Shown: piece by piece, positions 19,430 through 30,275 of the stretch
How the letters are laid out: the number at the start of each line of letters is the position of its first letter
Numbering within the stretch: the first letter of the stretch is position 1
Origin: Rhodococcoides fascians A25f
Lineage (GTDB): Bacteria; Actinomycetota; Actinomycetes; Mycobacteriales; Mycobacteriaceae
Assembly: GCF_000760935.2 (NCBI RefSeq)
Contig: NZ_CP049744.1
Coordinates: 4,433,501-4,497,500, forward strand
DNA: 64,000 nt
Direction of reading: 5' to 3'
The notes under the pieces: model-generated
The model's database searches: none
What the model saw: only the letters and a program-made list of their open reading frames with translations
Told to the model about the DNA's origin: nothing
Translations under genes and position numbers: made by a program

Positions 19430-20437
19430 TTGCAGCAACACCGTGCGTCCTTCACCTCCAGCCGGTTCACTCGACCCGCCGCTGAAGAAGCGACCACGGT
19501 CTACAGCTACGAGCCTGCCGACGACAACGGCGCGTACGACGCGTACTCCTACCCGGCGTACCAGTACGCCGAGGCCGAGTACGTCGACACCGCCTACGTC
19601 GCACCCGACGAAGCACCGACCGTCGTCACGACGTTCGCGACCACCGCAGACGCCACCCCCGTGGCCCGTCGCGGCGGAGCACACCGAATCCCGCTTCCCC
19701 CCACCGCCCTCAAAGGCCGCGCTGCTGTACTCGCCGTGGCTGCCGGCGCTGTCGTGGCTGCAGGCCAGGCCGTCATCAACGACGACTCGCCCGCTACGGT
19801 CGCCACCTCCGAGTACGCGCTCGCCGCCGGTGAAGCACCCGCCGCCGCAGTCGCGGCCACCACCGCCCCGCAAACTGCCGAACTCGACGCAGATTCGTCG
19901 AGCGCAACGCCGTCGCAGGCACCGCAGATTCTCAGCGTCGCGGCACCGGCCGATCTGAGCCAGTTCAACGACTTGCTCGCCAAGGGTCAGCGCTTCAGCG
20001 AAGAGCGTGCTGCACGTGAAGCAGCCGCCCGCCGGCCCCTGTTTGCCCTCCCCGCGCAGGGCACCTACACCTCCAACTTCGGTACTCGCTGGGGCGTTCT
20101 CCACGCCGGTGTCGACGTTGCCAACGCCATCGGAACTCCGATCTACGCCGTCGCCGACGGCAAGGTCATCGACTCCGGTCCGGCTGCAGGCTTCGGCATG
20201 TGGGTTCGACTGCAGCACGCCGACGGCACGATCACCGTGTACGGCCACATCGACAGCACGCTCGTCACCGTCGGCCAGGATGTCATGGCCGGCGATCAGA
20301 TCGCACGTATGGGCAACCGCGGCTTCTCCACCGGACCGCACCTGCACTTCGAGGTCCACCTCCCGGGCGAGGTCAAGATCGACCCGCTGCCCTGGCTCGC
20401 CTCCCGAGGAATCTCCCTCGGACCCGAAATGGACTGA
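19430..20437 (+). CDS. M23 family metallopeptidase (LytM-type, Rv0950c-like)
   Basis: 335 aa. An N-terminal Tyr/Ala/Glu-rich cytoplasmic region, one membrane helix at about 97-117, an Ala/Thr-rich linker, and a C-terminal LytM/M23 domain. Zn ligands are visible: HAGVD (H and D) near 226 and HLHFEVH near 306. It is predicted to cut peptidoglycan cross-bridges outside the membrane. TTG start at 19430 with GGAGG nine bases upstream. Position next to pcrA matches Rv0950c. Confidence 0.92.
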   Translation: MQQHRASFTSSRFTRPAAEEATTVYSYEPADDNGAYDAYSYPAYQYAEAEYVDTAYVAPDEAPTVVTTFATTADATPVARRGGAHRIPLPPTALKGRAAVLAVAAGAVVAAGQAVINDDSPATVATSEYALAAGEAPAAAVAATTAPQTAELDADSSSATPSQAPQILSVAAPADLSQFNDLLAKGQRFSEERAAREAAARRPLFALPAQGTYTSNFGTRWGVLHAGVDVANAIGTPIYAVADGKVIDSGPAAGFGMWVRLQHADGTITVYGHIDSTLVTVGQDVMAGDQIARMGNRGFSTGPHLHFEVHLPGEVKIDPLPWLASRGISLGPEMD

Positions 20438-20459
20438 GCCTCTTCCACTACTGCACAAC

Positions 20460-20491
20460 AAGCCGGACCCCGCTCTCGCAGGGCCCGGCTT
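20460..20491. terminator. Bidirectional terminator between M23 gene and pcrA
   Basis: Stem AAGCCGG-CCC at 20460-20470 with GGG-CCGGCTT at 20481-20491 (one A-C mismatch), short loop. It lies between convergent genes, so it can serve both strands. Confidence 0.75.
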
Positions 20492-20522
20492 TCGCGTTGT
20501 CGGGGGCTTTACAGCTTGGTCT

Positions 20523-23012
20523 CTACAGCTTGGTCATCGGGACGCCGCCGATGAGCATCATCTTGACGCGGCCGGCCGAGCCGAAGTCGATCAGGACCAT
20601 CGCCTTGACGCCGGCACCGGTCGATTCCAGCACCGTACCCAGGCCGTACTTGTCGTGACTGACTCGATCACCGACGGCGAGAACAAGATTGGAGTTGCGC
20701 CCCTTGGCGGCACCGAAGCTGGGCGACGAGCTCTGGCCGCGTGACGAGGAGCCGCCGGAACCACCCGAGCCATAGCTGTTCGAGCCGTAACCACCGCCCG
20801 AGCCGTAACTGTTCGAGCCGTAGCTCCCGGATCTGCCACCGCCGATCGCGCGGCCGCCGCCGGTGCCGGGATCCTCACGTCGCCAATCGATCAGGTGTTG
20901 CGGGACTTCCTGCAGGAAACGTGATTCCGGGTTCGCAATGGGCTGGCCCCACGCCGACCGCATGATCGCGCGCGTGAGATAGAGCCGCTGCCGTGCGCGC
21001 GTGATACCCACGTATGCCAGGCGTCGCTCCTCGGACAGTTCGTTGGGGTCACCCAGTGCTCGCATGTGCGGGAATTGGCCGTCCTCCCAGCCGGTCACGA
21101 AGACGACCGGAAACTCCAGGCCCTTCGCGGTGTGCAGCGTCATCAAGGTGACGACTCCGGTGCCCGAGTCGGGAATCTGATCGGTATCGGCTACCAGGGA
21201 GACCCGTTCGAGGAATGCCGCGAGCGAACCCGGTTCGGCCAGCCCGTCGACGCCACCGTCGTCCTCGCTTCGGTCGTCGCCTGTCTCGAGCGCTTCCTCC
21301 GCCACCGCGGCTTGGTTTCGCGCCTCGGACGTGAACTCCCTTGCCACGCTGACAAGTTCGTTGAGGTTGTCCAGGCGTGCGCCGTCCTGCGGATCACTGC
21401 TGGCTTCGAGTTCGGCGCGGTAGCCCGTGCGGTCGAGAACGGCTTCGACGACATCACCGATATCGGCGATGTCGTTTCCGTCGCCGTCGGTCGCGGTGAG
21501 TACTGCGCGCAGTTCGTCGAGCAATTCCATGAACTGTGCGATCAGCTTCTGCTGCCGCGAGTTGAGCAACGCCACCTTGCCCGCGGCCGCGTCGTGCAGG
21601 GCGCGCGAGAAGCTGATGTCACGTTGCTCCGCGTGGACGGCGACACACGCCTCGGCACGATCGCCGATACCTCGGCGCGGGGTGTTCAGGATGCGTCGCA
21701 TGCTGACGGTGTCGTCCTCGTTGGACAGCACCCGCAGATACGCGACCAGGTCCCGTACTTCCTTGCGCTCGTAGAACCGGACGCCGCCGACGACCTTGTA
21801 CGGCAGACCGAGTCGAATGAAGATCTCTTCGAGCGCACGCGAGGAGTTGTTGGTGCGATAGAACACCGCTACCTCGTCGAAGCGCACATCTCCGCCGTCG
21901 ACGAGCCGGTCGATCTCCGAGGCCACGAACGACGCCTCGTCGTGCTCGTTGTCTGCGACGTAGCCGACGATCAGCTCGCCCTCGCCGGTGTCGGTCCACA
22001 ACTTCTTCTCGCGGCGACCGATGTTGCGAGAGATCACGGCATTGGCGGCCGAGAGAATGTTCTGCGTCGACCGGTAGTTCTGCTCGAGCAAGATAGTGCG
22101 AGCGTCGGGGTAGTCGCGCTCGAATTCCTCGATGTTGCGGATGGTCGCGCCGCGGAAGGCGTAGATGGACTGATCGGCATCGCCCACCACACACAGCTCT
22201 CCCGGAGCGACGGTGCCCTCGAGCGCTCCGTCGGCATCGGGAGTGCCCACCAGCTCTCGCACCAGCATGTACTGAGCGTGGTTGGTGTCCTGATACTCGT
22301 CGACCAGCACGTGCCGGAATCTGCGGCGGTAGTACTGGGCCACCTGCGGGAAGGCCTGCAGAATTCCCACTGTCTCGCCGATGAGGTCGTCGAAGTCCAT
22401 GGCGTTGGCCGCGCGCAGACGCTGCTGATAGATGCGATAGACCTTCGCGACGAGCCGCGGCAGCTCGGCAGGGTCGCCGTCGGCGTCCTCGGTGGCCTTG
22501 TCCGGGCCGATCAGTTCGTTCTTGAGGTTGGAGATCGCCGTCGAGAGCAGCCGCGCCGAGAACTTCTTGGTGTCGATCTGCAGATCCTTGGAAATCATCG
22601 TCAGCAATCGGCGCGAGTCGTCGGCGTCGTAGATCGAGAAGTTCGAGTTCAGCCCGGGCAGCAGCGCTGCCTGGGCCCGCAGAATTCGCACACAACTCGA
22701 GTGGAACGTCGATACCCACATCGCATTCGCTCGCGGTCCCACCAGACCGGCGACTCGCTCGCGCATCTCCGCGGCGGCCTTGTTGGTGAACGTGATGGCC
22801 AGAATCTGACCTGGGGACACCCCGCGCTCGGCGAGCAGATACGCGATACGACGCGTCAGCACCGCTGTCTTGCCCGAACCGGCTCCAGCCACGATGAGCA
22901 GCGGCGATCCGGTGTGCACAACGGCCTCACGTTGCTGGGGATTGAGCCCTTCCAACAACGCGTCGGACGCAGCATTCTTACGGGACGCGAGGCCTTGGAG
23001 GAATGTGTTCAT
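20523..23012 (-). CDS. pcrA: ATP-dependent DNA helicase PcrA/UvrD1
   Basis: 829 aa SF1A helicase for DNA repair and replication restart. Q-motif LNPQQREAV, Walker A GAGSGKT at 42-48, motif Ia TFTNKAAAEM, Walker B DEYQD, motif III GDADQSIYAFRGA, motif V TLHTAKGLEF and motif VI ERRLAYVGITRAR. A Gly/Ser/Tyr repeat linker (SYGSNSYGSGGGYGSNSYGS) precedes the C-terminal Tudor-like domain (GDRVSHDKYGLGTV) that contacts RNA polymerase or UvrB in this family. Orthologous position to Rv0949. Confidence 0.96.
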   Translation of the reverse strand: MNTFLQGLASRKNAASDALLEGLNPQQREAVVHTGSPLLIVAGAGSGKTAVLTRRIAYLLAERGVSPGQILAITFTNKAAAEMRERVAGLVGPRANAMWVSTFHSSCVRILRAQAALLPGLNSNFSIYDADDSRRLLTMISKDLQIDTKKFSARLLSTAISNLKNELIGPDKATEDADGDPAELPRLVAKVYRIYQQRLRAANAMDFDDLIGETVGILQAFPQVAQYYRRRFRHVLVDEYQDTNHAQYMLVRELVGTPDADGALEGTVAPGELCVVGDADQSIYAFRGATIRNIEEFERDYPDARTILLEQNYRSTQNILSAANAVISRNIGRREKKLWTDTGEGELIVGYVADNEHDEASFVASEIDRLVDGGDVRFDEVAVFYRTNNSSRALEEIFIRLGLPYKVVGGVRFYERKEVRDLVAYLRVLSNEDDTVSMRRILNTPRRGIGDRAEACVAVHAEQRDISFSRALHDAAAGKVALLNSRQQKLIAQFMELLDELRAVLTATDGDGNDIADIGDVVEAVLDRTGYRAELEASSDPQDGARLDNLNELVSVAREFTSEARNQAAVAEEALETGDDRSEDDGGVDGLAEPGSLAAFLERVSLVADTDQIPDSGTGVVTLMTLHTAKGLEFPVVFVTGWEDGQFPHMRALGDPNELSEERRLAYVGITRARQRLYLTRAIMRSAWGQPIANPESRFLQEVPQHLIDWRREDPGTGGGRAIGGGRSGSYGSNSYGSGGGYGSNSYGSGGSGGSSSRGQSSSPSFGAAKGRNSNLVLAVGDRVSHDKYGLGTVLESTGAGVKAMVLIDFGSAGRVKMMLIGGVPMTKL

Positions 23013-23114
23013 CGTCAGGTCAGGTTACCGGCGCGTACCGACAAACCCACATCGCGTGGTCCCGGCCCCGACGGATGACTTTTCAGGACGGTCGGCCCGT
23101 GGCACACTGGATCG

Positions 23115-23192
23115 GTGATCGAAAAAACCGTACGTCATCGCCTGCGTCGGGTCGGCCGCTCCTCTGCCACACGTACGGGAGCCTGTCGATAG
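23115..23192 (+). other. Possible leaderless 25-aa upstream ORF before chorismate mutase
   Basis: GTG at 23115 is preceded by CACACT with a 6-nt gap (23103-23108), a pattern found again before the ECF gene at 60933. The frame encodes about 25 residues, Arg-rich, and stops at 23192, about 150 bases before the main start. It lies in the 331-bp divergent gap 23013-23343, which otherwise holds only small imperfect hairpins near 23199-23220. Confidence 0.3.
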
Positions 23193-23343
23193 ACGCAACG
23201 CCCCTGGTTCCAGGCGGGGGCTCGAAGGTCCGGGCAGGAAATTCGAGCCGGGAACCGAGCCGCCGAGCGATGCAGCTCCGAATACGAAAGGCGTAACGGT
23301 GACGGACGACGCAGCGATCCAAGATGTGACCCGAGGAGAGACG

Positions 23344-23634
23344 ATGGCCATGACGACGAAGATCGACTCAGAGATTGCAGTGCCTTCCAGCGAGGCCGAG
23401 ATCAACGATTTGCGCCAGGAAATCGACCGCCTCGATGCCGAGATCCTGACGGCCATCAAGCGTCGCTCCGAGGTCTCGCAGATCATCGGCCGCACCCGCA
23501 TGGCCTCCGGTGGTCCGCGCCTGGTGCACAGCCGTGAGATGAAGGTCCTCGAGCGTTTCAGCAGCCTCGGTCAGGAAGGCCACACGTTGGCCATGCTCCT
23601 GCTCCGCCTCGGTCGCGGTCGCCTCGGACACTGA
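23344..23634 (+). CDS. Chorismate mutase (AroQ, Rv0948c-like)
   Basis: 96 aa. Converts chorismate to prephenate for Phe/Tyr synthesis. The family core is clear: LRQEIDRLDAEIL, KRRSEVSQIIG, RLVHSREMKVLERF and the C-terminal LLLRLGRGRLGH. The last segment matches the activating C-terminus of the M. tuberculosis enzyme, which is stimulated by DAHP synthase. Start ATG at 23344 has GAGGAG upstream; a GTG at 23299 would add 15 residues. Convergent with gabD. Confidence 0.9.
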   Translation: MAMTTKIDSEIAVPSSEAEINDLRQEIDRLDAEILTAIKRRSEVSQIIGRTRMASGGPRLVHSREMKVLERFSSLGQEGHTLAMLLLRLGRGRLGH

Positions 23635-23643
23635 TAGACCCCT

Positions 23644-23673
23644 CGGTTGGGCGCGCGGATGCACGCCCAACCG
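23644..23673. terminator. Bidirectional stem-loop between chorismate mutase and gabD
   Basis: Perfect 10-bp stem CGGTTGGGCG (23644-23653)/CGCCCAACCG (23664-23673) with a 10-nt loop, no T-run, in the 44-bp gap between convergent genes. Confidence 0.65.
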
Positions 23674-23678
23674 ACGTT

Positions 23679-25139
23679 CTACTTCAAAGCGATGTACTTG
23701 GTCTCGAGGTATTCCTCGATGCCCTCGGATCCGCCCTCACGGCCGAATCCCGATTCCTTGACTCCACCGAACGGCGCAGCCGCGTCCGAGATCACTCCGC
23801 GGTTGACGCCCACCATTCCGCTGTCGATGGCGTCGGCCACCCGTAGCGCGCGGTCCAGGTTCTCCGTGTAGATGTACGACGCCAGGCCGTACTCGGTGGC
23901 GTTGGCTGCGTCGATACCTTCCTGCTCGGTGTCGAAGCCGACGATGGGAGCGACAGGCCCGAACACTTCCTCTTTCAGGATCCTGGCCTTCGCTGGAACG
24001 TCGGTGAGCACGGTCGCCGGGTAGAAGTACCCATCTCCGCCCGGTGCGGTACCGCCGAGCGCGACTGTTGCTCCCTTCTCCACTGCATCGTCGACGAGCT
24101 CTTGAACGGTGTCGAGCTGATCTGCGTTGATCAGCGGGCCGAGCTTGGTGTCGGGGTCGACGCCGGGTCCGAGCTTCATCTCGGACATCTTCGCCACCAA
24201 CTTGGTGGTGAACTCCTCCCGAACGCTGTTGTGCACGTGCAGCCGGTTCGCCGCGGTGCAGGCCTCTCCGCCGTTGCGCATCTTCGCCAGCATCGCGCCG
24301 TCCACCGCGTCGTCTATGTTCGCGTCGTCGAACACCACGAACGGGGCATTGCCACCGAGTTCCATCGACGTCCGCAGCAACCTCGTCGCAGATTTCTCGA
24401 CGAGCGATTTACCCACTCCCGTCGAGCCGGTGAACGTGAGCTTCCGCAAGCGTGGGTCTTCGATCAGTGGACCGGTGACGTCGCCGGACTTCGACGTCGT
24501 CAGTACCGAGAGCACACCTTCGGGCAGGCCGACCTCGTCGAAGATCTGCGCGAGCAGCAGCATCGTCAGCGGAGTCTCGCGGGCGGGCTTGACGACGATG
24601 GTGCAGCCGGCGGCCAGAGCAGGCCCGATCTTCCTGGTACCCATAGCGAGAGGGAAGTTCCACGGGGTGATCGCCAACACCGGGCCCACGGGAGCCTTCG
24701 TGACGAGAATCCGACCGTTGCCCGCCGGAGCCGGGGTGTAGCGACCACCGATGCGCACGGCTTCCTCGGCGAACCAGCGGAAGAACTCGGCACCGTACTT
24801 CACTTCGGCCTTCGACTCTGCAAGGGCCTTACCCATCTCGAGGGTCATCAGCAGCGCGATGTCGTCGGCGCGTTCGGTGACCTTCTCGAAGGCCGCTCGC
24901 AGAATCTCGCTGCGCTCGCGCGCAGGCGTTGCCGCCCAGCTCTTCTGCGCTGCAGCGGCGGCGTCGAGCGCCTTCATCGCGTCGGCGGGCGATGCGTCCG
25001 CCACCTCGGTCAGGGGCTTGCCGGTCGCCGGATCGTTCACCGCGAACGTCTTGCCTCCCTCTGCGTCGACGGCCTTGCCGCCGATCCACAGTTTTGCCGG
25101 AATCGATTCGATCAATGCACGTTGGTCCATACCGTCCAT
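23679..25139 (-). CDS. gabD: NAD(P)-dependent succinate-semialdehyde dehydrogenase
   Basis: 486 aa aldehyde dehydrogenase. Cofactor site [10 protein letters not shown], catalytic Glu in MELGGNAPF, nucleophile Cys in [10 protein letters not shown], and the C-terminal [15 protein letters not shown]. Sequence style fits the GabD/SSADH group, oxidising succinate semialdehyde to succinate from GABA catabolism or the variant TCA route. Start ATG at 25139 follows GGAGG by four bases; ATG at 25130 is a close alternative. Divergent from pgi with a 73-bp gap. Confidence 0.9.
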   Translation of the reverse strand: MDGMDQRALIESIPAKLWIGGKAVDAEGGKTFAVNDPATGKPLTEVADASPADAMKALDAAAAAQKSWAATPARERSEILRAAFEKVTERADDIALLMTLEMGKALAESKAEVKYGAEFFRWFAEEAVRIGGRYTPAPAGNGRILVTKAPVGPVLAITPWNFPLAMGTRKIGPALAAGCTIVVKPARETPLTMLLLAQIFDEVGLPEGVLSVLTTSKSGDVTGPLIEDPRLRKLTFTGSTGVGKSLVEKSATRLLRTSMELGGNAPFVVFDDANIDDAVDGAMLAKMRNGGEACTAANRLHVHNSVREEFTTKLVAKMSEMKLGPGVDPDTKLGPLINADQLDTVQELVDDAVEKGATVALGGTAPGGDGYFYPATVLTDVPAKARILKEEVFGPVAPIVGFDTEQEGIDAANATEYGLASYIYTENLDRALRVADAIDSGMVGVNRGVISDAAAPFGGVKESGFGREGGSEGIEEYLETKYIALK

Positions 25140-25212
25140 GATGCCTCCGCAGCGGCTGACGCAAACGGAAACGACGCGCGCGCGACTCGGCACGGGATTA
25201 CTGTTGGTTCGT

Positions 25213-26862
<1,650 letters not shown>

Positions 26863-26875
26863 GGTCGGTCGGTGG

Positions 26876-26940
26876 ATCTACGGCCCTGGTAGGAATCTGC
26901 GCACCCTGTAGGCGGTGTAGATTCTGGACGGGCCGTAGAT
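26876..26940. repeat. 65-bp palindromic repeat, upstream flank (module 2, copy A)
   Basis: Outer arms ATCTACGGCCC (26876-26886) and GGGCCGTAGAT (26930-26940) are perfectly complementary; an inner imperfect hairpin (GAATCTGCGCACC against GGTGTAGATTC) fills the middle. It resembles copy B at 27934-27999 in about four of five positions, in the same orientation. It begins 14 bases after the pgi stop. Confidence 0.85.
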
Positions 26941-26986
26941 TGCCGCTCGGCGGATCCAAACAGACCAGCCGTGCGTCCAATCGAGC

Positions 26987-27997
26987 ATGGACTTCGACCA
27001 ACGTGGGCTCTTCACCCGTGCCGATGCGCTCGCGTCGGGCTTCACCGATGACGACCTTCGCCGGGCACGCGCACACAGGTCCATCGTTGCAATCCGTAGA
27101 GGCTGGTTCGTTCGAGGGGACGTTTTCGCGACACTGAACTCTGCGCAGCAGCATGCCCTCCTGGCTCAGGCGACCTATACCGATTCCGGCGACGACGTCG
27201 TGCTCAGCCATGTGTCCGCAGCGGTGGTTCTCGGACTCGACGTGTGGAACTTGCCGCTCCACACGGTGACGATGACCACGACTCGCGGCCACTCGGGCAA
27301 GCGCAGTCGACGCCGGTTCCTCCACGGCACCGAATTACTCGACGACGAGTGGCTCCATATCGACGATATGCGCGTCACACGCCCAGCGCGCACAGTCGTC
27401 GACATTGCCAGGACTCATCCACTCGACGTCGCAGTGTGCCTCGGTGATCGGGCATTGCGCCACGGCCTCACCACGATCGAGGAACTCGAGAAGTATTGCG
27501 AAGCAGCGCAACACCGAAGTGGTGCCGGACGCGCCAGACGTGCCGTCAGCACGATGAGTGCGCGCAGCGACAGTGTCGGCGAGAGTCGATCGCGACTGAT
27601 CCTGCAGACGGTGTCGACTCCGCTGACCAATCAGACGATCTTCGACGAAGGCGGTCGACGCATCGCCCGTACCGACTTCCTGTTTCCCAACCTGGCCGAG
27701 GTGATCGCCGAGTTCGACGGGGAAGAGAAGTATGGTCCGCAGCCACGGAAAGCCATCATCGCAGAGAAGAATCGCCACAACCGACTCGCTGAGCAGGGCA
27801 GAACCGTATTCAGATTCGACTGGCGGGACTTGTCGACTCCGCACGTCATCATCGACCGGCTTCATGCTGCCCATCGGCGCGCAGTGGTCCTCGGCCCGCC
27901 GAGCGGACGGTACGCCGAGCTACCCCTCCCCACATCTACGGCGCTCGTAGGAATATGCGCACCCTACAGGCGGTGCGAATTCCCACGAGGGGCGTAG
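26987..27997 (+). CDS. AbiEi-like wHTH protein with DUF559/PD-(D/E)XK-like domain
   Basis: 336 aa. N-terminal winged helix (RGLFTRADALASGFTDDDLR, then AIRRGWFVRGD), AbiEi-like middle (MRVTRPARTVVDIART), and C-terminal nuclease-like core with Glu in VGESRSRL, Asp in RIARTDFLF, and Glu-x-Asp in IAEFDGEEKYG. It is homologous over its length to the gene at 3461-4330. The last 20 or so residues (from STALVGICAP) are encoded by the downstream palindrome, and its TAG stop is part of the palindrome arm. No toxin partner gene is adjacent. Biochemical role unknown. Confidence 0.8.
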   Translation: MDFDQRGLFTRADALASGFTDDDLRRARAHRSIVAIRRGWFVRGDVFATLNSAQQHALLAQATYTDSGDDVVLSHVSAAVVLGLDVWNLPLHTVTMTTTRGHSGKRSRRRFLHGTELLDDEWLHIDDMRVTRPARTVVDIARTHPLDVAVCLGDRALRHGLTTIEELEKYCEAAQHRSGAGRARRAVSTMSARSDSVGESRSRLILQTVSTPLTNQTIFDEGGRRIARTDFLFPNLAEVIAEFDGEEKYGPQPRKAIIAEKNRHNRLAEQGRTVFRFDWRDLSTPHVIIDRLHAAHRRAVVLGPPSGRYAELPLPTSTALVGICAPYRRCEFPRGA

Positions 27998-27999
27998 AT
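27934..27999. repeat. 66-bp palindromic repeat, downstream flank (module 2, copy B)
   Basis: Outer arms ATCTACG (27934-27940) and CGTAGAT (27993-27999), with inner pairing GAATATGCGCACC / GGTGCGAATTC. It lies inside the 3' end of the AbiEi/DUF559 gene, whose TAG stop is in the right arm. It matches copy A at 26876-26940 over most of its length. Confidence 0.85.
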
Positions 28000-28007
28000 C
28001 CGCGGCA

Positions 28008-29624
28008 TCACACCCGCGCCAACACCGCTGAGGTATCGACACCCGTCGGCAGGGTGCCGAAGGCGATGCCCCAATCGCGGTCGAGTCGAGTGGCGCAGAA
28101 CGCATCGGCCACAGCGGGATTCCCGTGCATCACCAGCTGCGCACCCTGGAAGGTCAGAGCCATCAGTTCGACGACTCGTCTGGCCCGGTACTCCATGTCG
28201 GAGGTGTCGGAGAGCTCTTTGCCGACACGCGCGATGGCGTCGTCCAGTCGAGAATCCACGCCCGACGCCTGGCCGATCTCACCGAAGAAGGCCTCGACGC
28301 TGTCCGGCTGCCGCGCCAACGCACGCAGGGAATCGAGTGCGGCGACGTTCCCGGAGCCTTCCCAGATCGACATCAACGGCGATTCGCGGAACAGCCGAGG
28401 CATACCCGATTCCTCCACATAGCCGTTGCCACCGAGACATTCGAGGGCCTCGGCGGCATGTGCCGGTGCCCGCTTGCATACCCAGTACTTGGTGATGGCC
28501 AACGCGATTCGGCGTAGTGCGCTCTCCTGCTCGTCACCGCGAGCCGATCCGTCGGTGGCCTGCGCCAGACGAATCATGGCGGCAGTCGCGGCCTCGGATT
28601 CGATGGTCAAGTCTGCCAGCACGTTTCGCATCAGTGGTTGATCGATCAGCTGCGCGCCGAACGCTGCTCGGTGGCGGGCATGATGAACCGCGCGGACGGT
28701 GGCGTTGCGAATTCCCGCCGCAGATCCGATGACGCAGTCCAGCCTGGTCATGTTCACCATCTCGATGATGGTGCGCACTCCGCGACCCTCTTCACCCACG
28801 AGCCAACCGGTCGCCCCGTGGTACTCGAGCTCGCCGGATGCATTCGACTTGTTGCCCAGCTTGTCCTTCAAGCGCTGCAGCATCATTCGGTTACGAGTGC
28901 CGTCGGGCAAGACGCGCGGCAGCATGAAACACGACAGTCCGCCCGGTGCCTGCGCCAACGTGAGGAACATGTCCGACATCGGCGCAGAGGTGAACCACTT
29001 GTGGCCGACAATCGAATACGTACCATCCGACGTCGGAGTAGCGGTGGTGGTGTTGGCGCGGACATCGGATCCGCCCTGCTTCTCGGTCATCGACATGCCG
29101 GCGATCAGTCCACGCTTCTCGGACGGAACACGCAGCCCGAAGTCGTATTCCCGTGAGGCCAACAGTGGCTCGTATTGTGCTGCCAGAGAGGGGTTGTGCC
29201 GCAGAGCCGGAACGACGGCATAGGTCATCGAGATGGGACACATATGACCCGCCTCGGTCTGACCCCAGACGTAGAACTTCGCAGCGCGGGCAACGTGCGC
29301 ACCCACACGATCGTCGGTCCAGGGGCTGGCATGCAGTCCGTGCTCGACGGCGACGGTCATCAAATCGTGCCAGTGCGGGTGGAATTCGACCTCGTCGATG
29401 CGATGACCGTAGCGATCGTGCGTCTTCAGCACCGGTGGGTTCTCGTTGGCGAGCCGCCCCCATTCCTGCGCGTCAGCTCCGCCGGCGAGGGCTCCCAGCT
29501 GCCGAACCTCGTCGAGCGCCCAGCCGCCGCCGGCCCGCGCCAGGCCGTCGAGCAACGACCCGTCCGCGGATGTGTCGTACGGACTCAGGTCGACCGACTG
29601 ATTGAATACCTCATGCGTGTCCAT
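28008..29624 (-). CDS. Acyl-CoA dehydrogenase family protein (AidB-like)
   Basis: 538 aa, longer than classical acyl-CoA dehydrogenases, as in the AidB group. It has the AidB-type N-terminus (MDTHEVFNQSVDLSPYDTSA), MSMTEKQGGSDVRANTTTA in the flavin region, and LECLGGNGYVEESGMPRLFR with LMSIWEGSGN near the C-terminus. AidB-type proteins bind FAD and DNA and are linked to alkylation defence; others act as true dehydrogenases. It overlaps the upstream TetR gene by 14 bases, so they are one operon. Confidence 0.88.
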   Translation of the reverse strand: MDTHEVFNQSVDLSPYDTSADGSLLDGLARAGGGWALDEVRQLGALAGGADAQEWGRLANENPPVLKTHDRYGHRIDEVEFHPHWHDLMTVAVEHGLHASPWTDDRVGAHVARAAKFYVWGQTEAGHMCPISMTYAVVPALRHNPSLAAQYEPLLASREYDFGLRVPSEKRGLIAGMSMTEKQGGSDVRANTTTATPTSDGTYSIVGHKWFTSAPMSDMFLTLAQAPGGLSCFMLPRVLPDGTRNRMMLQRLKDKLGNKSNASGELEYHGATGWLVGEEGRGVRTIIEMVNMTRLDCVIGSAAGIRNATVRAVHHARHRAAFGAQLIDQPLMRNVLADLTIESEAATAAMIRLAQATDGSARGDEQESALRRIALAITKYWVCKRAPAHAAEALECLGGNGYVEESGMPRLFRESPLMSIWEGSGNVAALDSLRALARQPDSVEAFFGEIGQASGVDSRLDDAIARVGKELSDTSDMEYRARRVVELMALTFQGAQLVMHGNPAVADAFCATRLDRDWGIAFGTLPTGVDTSAVLARV

Positions 29625-30213
29625 CTCGAACTCCTAACGCGCGCAATGACAATGCCACCAGACCCGGCACCGGATCCTTGGATTCGTGTGAAGACAACGG
29701 ACCGACCAGCACTTCGCCGACGGCACCGACCAGACCTGCTGCCGAAATCGCCGCGTCCTGCTCGGGAATCTCTCCGGCTGCGATGCCTGCCGCGATCGCG
29801 TCGGCGAATGCCTCGGTGAATTTTCGCCGGAAGACCAACCGCTCGGCGTCGACGGCGGGGTCCACCGGTTCGGCGAGCAGCGCGTACGCCATCGTTCGGT
29901 TCTTCAGGGCTCGTCCGGCGAAGGTCTCCACCACTGCCGTCACCCGCTCGGCGGTGCTTCCGTGCCCGGCAACGGCGACCACAGCGGCAACCTCGCGGCC
30001 GCAGACCTCGCGGAAGATGGCGACCACCAGGTCCGCCTTGCCCTCGAAGTGGGTGTAGACGCTGCCCGCGGACACTCCCGCGGCCGCGGCGACCGAGGCG
30101 ATCGACAGTCCTGCGTAACCCTGCGTCGAGAGCACCTCGATGGCGGCAGCGAACAGCTTCTCGCGGCCGGCGTCGAGCCTGGCTTGCACCGCGGGGGTTC
30201 GGCGATAGGGCAT
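29611..30213 (-). CDS. TetR family transcriptional regulator
   Basis: 200 aa. N-terminal TetR helix-turn-helix (AGLSIASVAAAAGVSAGSVYTHFEGKADL, about residues 34-62), then a variable ligand-binding domain. It overlaps the AidB-like dehydrogenase downstream and is divergent from the crotonase gene (62-bp gap), so it probably controls both. The gap contains GATTGAAGCACTGATTCATTGCTTC-type symmetry (TGAAGCA / TGCTTCA), a candidate operator around 30221-30245. Confidence 0.88.
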   Translation of the reverse strand: MPYRRTPAVQARLDAGREKLFAAAIEVLSTQGYAGLSIASVAAAAGVSAGSVYTHFEGKADLVVAIFREVCGREVAAVVAVAGHGSTAERVTAVVETFAGRALKNRTMAYALLAEPVDPAVDAERLVFRRKFTEAFADAIAAGIAAGEIPEQDAAISAAGLVGAVGEVLVGPLSSHESKDPVPGLVALSLRALGVRDGHA

Positions 30214-30275
30214 GCCAAGGATTGAAGCACTGATTCATTGCTTCACGCAAGAGAACTCGAGTAGGGTTCACAGAC

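Larger units (their letters stand above)
26876..27999 (+). mobile_element. Candidate repeat-bounded element carrying an AbiEi/DUF559 gene (module 2)
   Basis: 1,124 bp: copy A palindrome, 46-bp leader, one gene, and copy B palindrome that contains the gene's stop codon. Same design as the element at 3401-4473 with a homologous gene but unrelated palindrome sequence. No transposase was seen. Interpretation as a mobile or selfish unit is inference. Confidence 0.5.

Noticed and set aside
21066..23078. Plus-strand open frame of 670 codons
   Set aside because: Lies opposite pcrA, whose helicase motifs are complete; no motif in the opposite frame.
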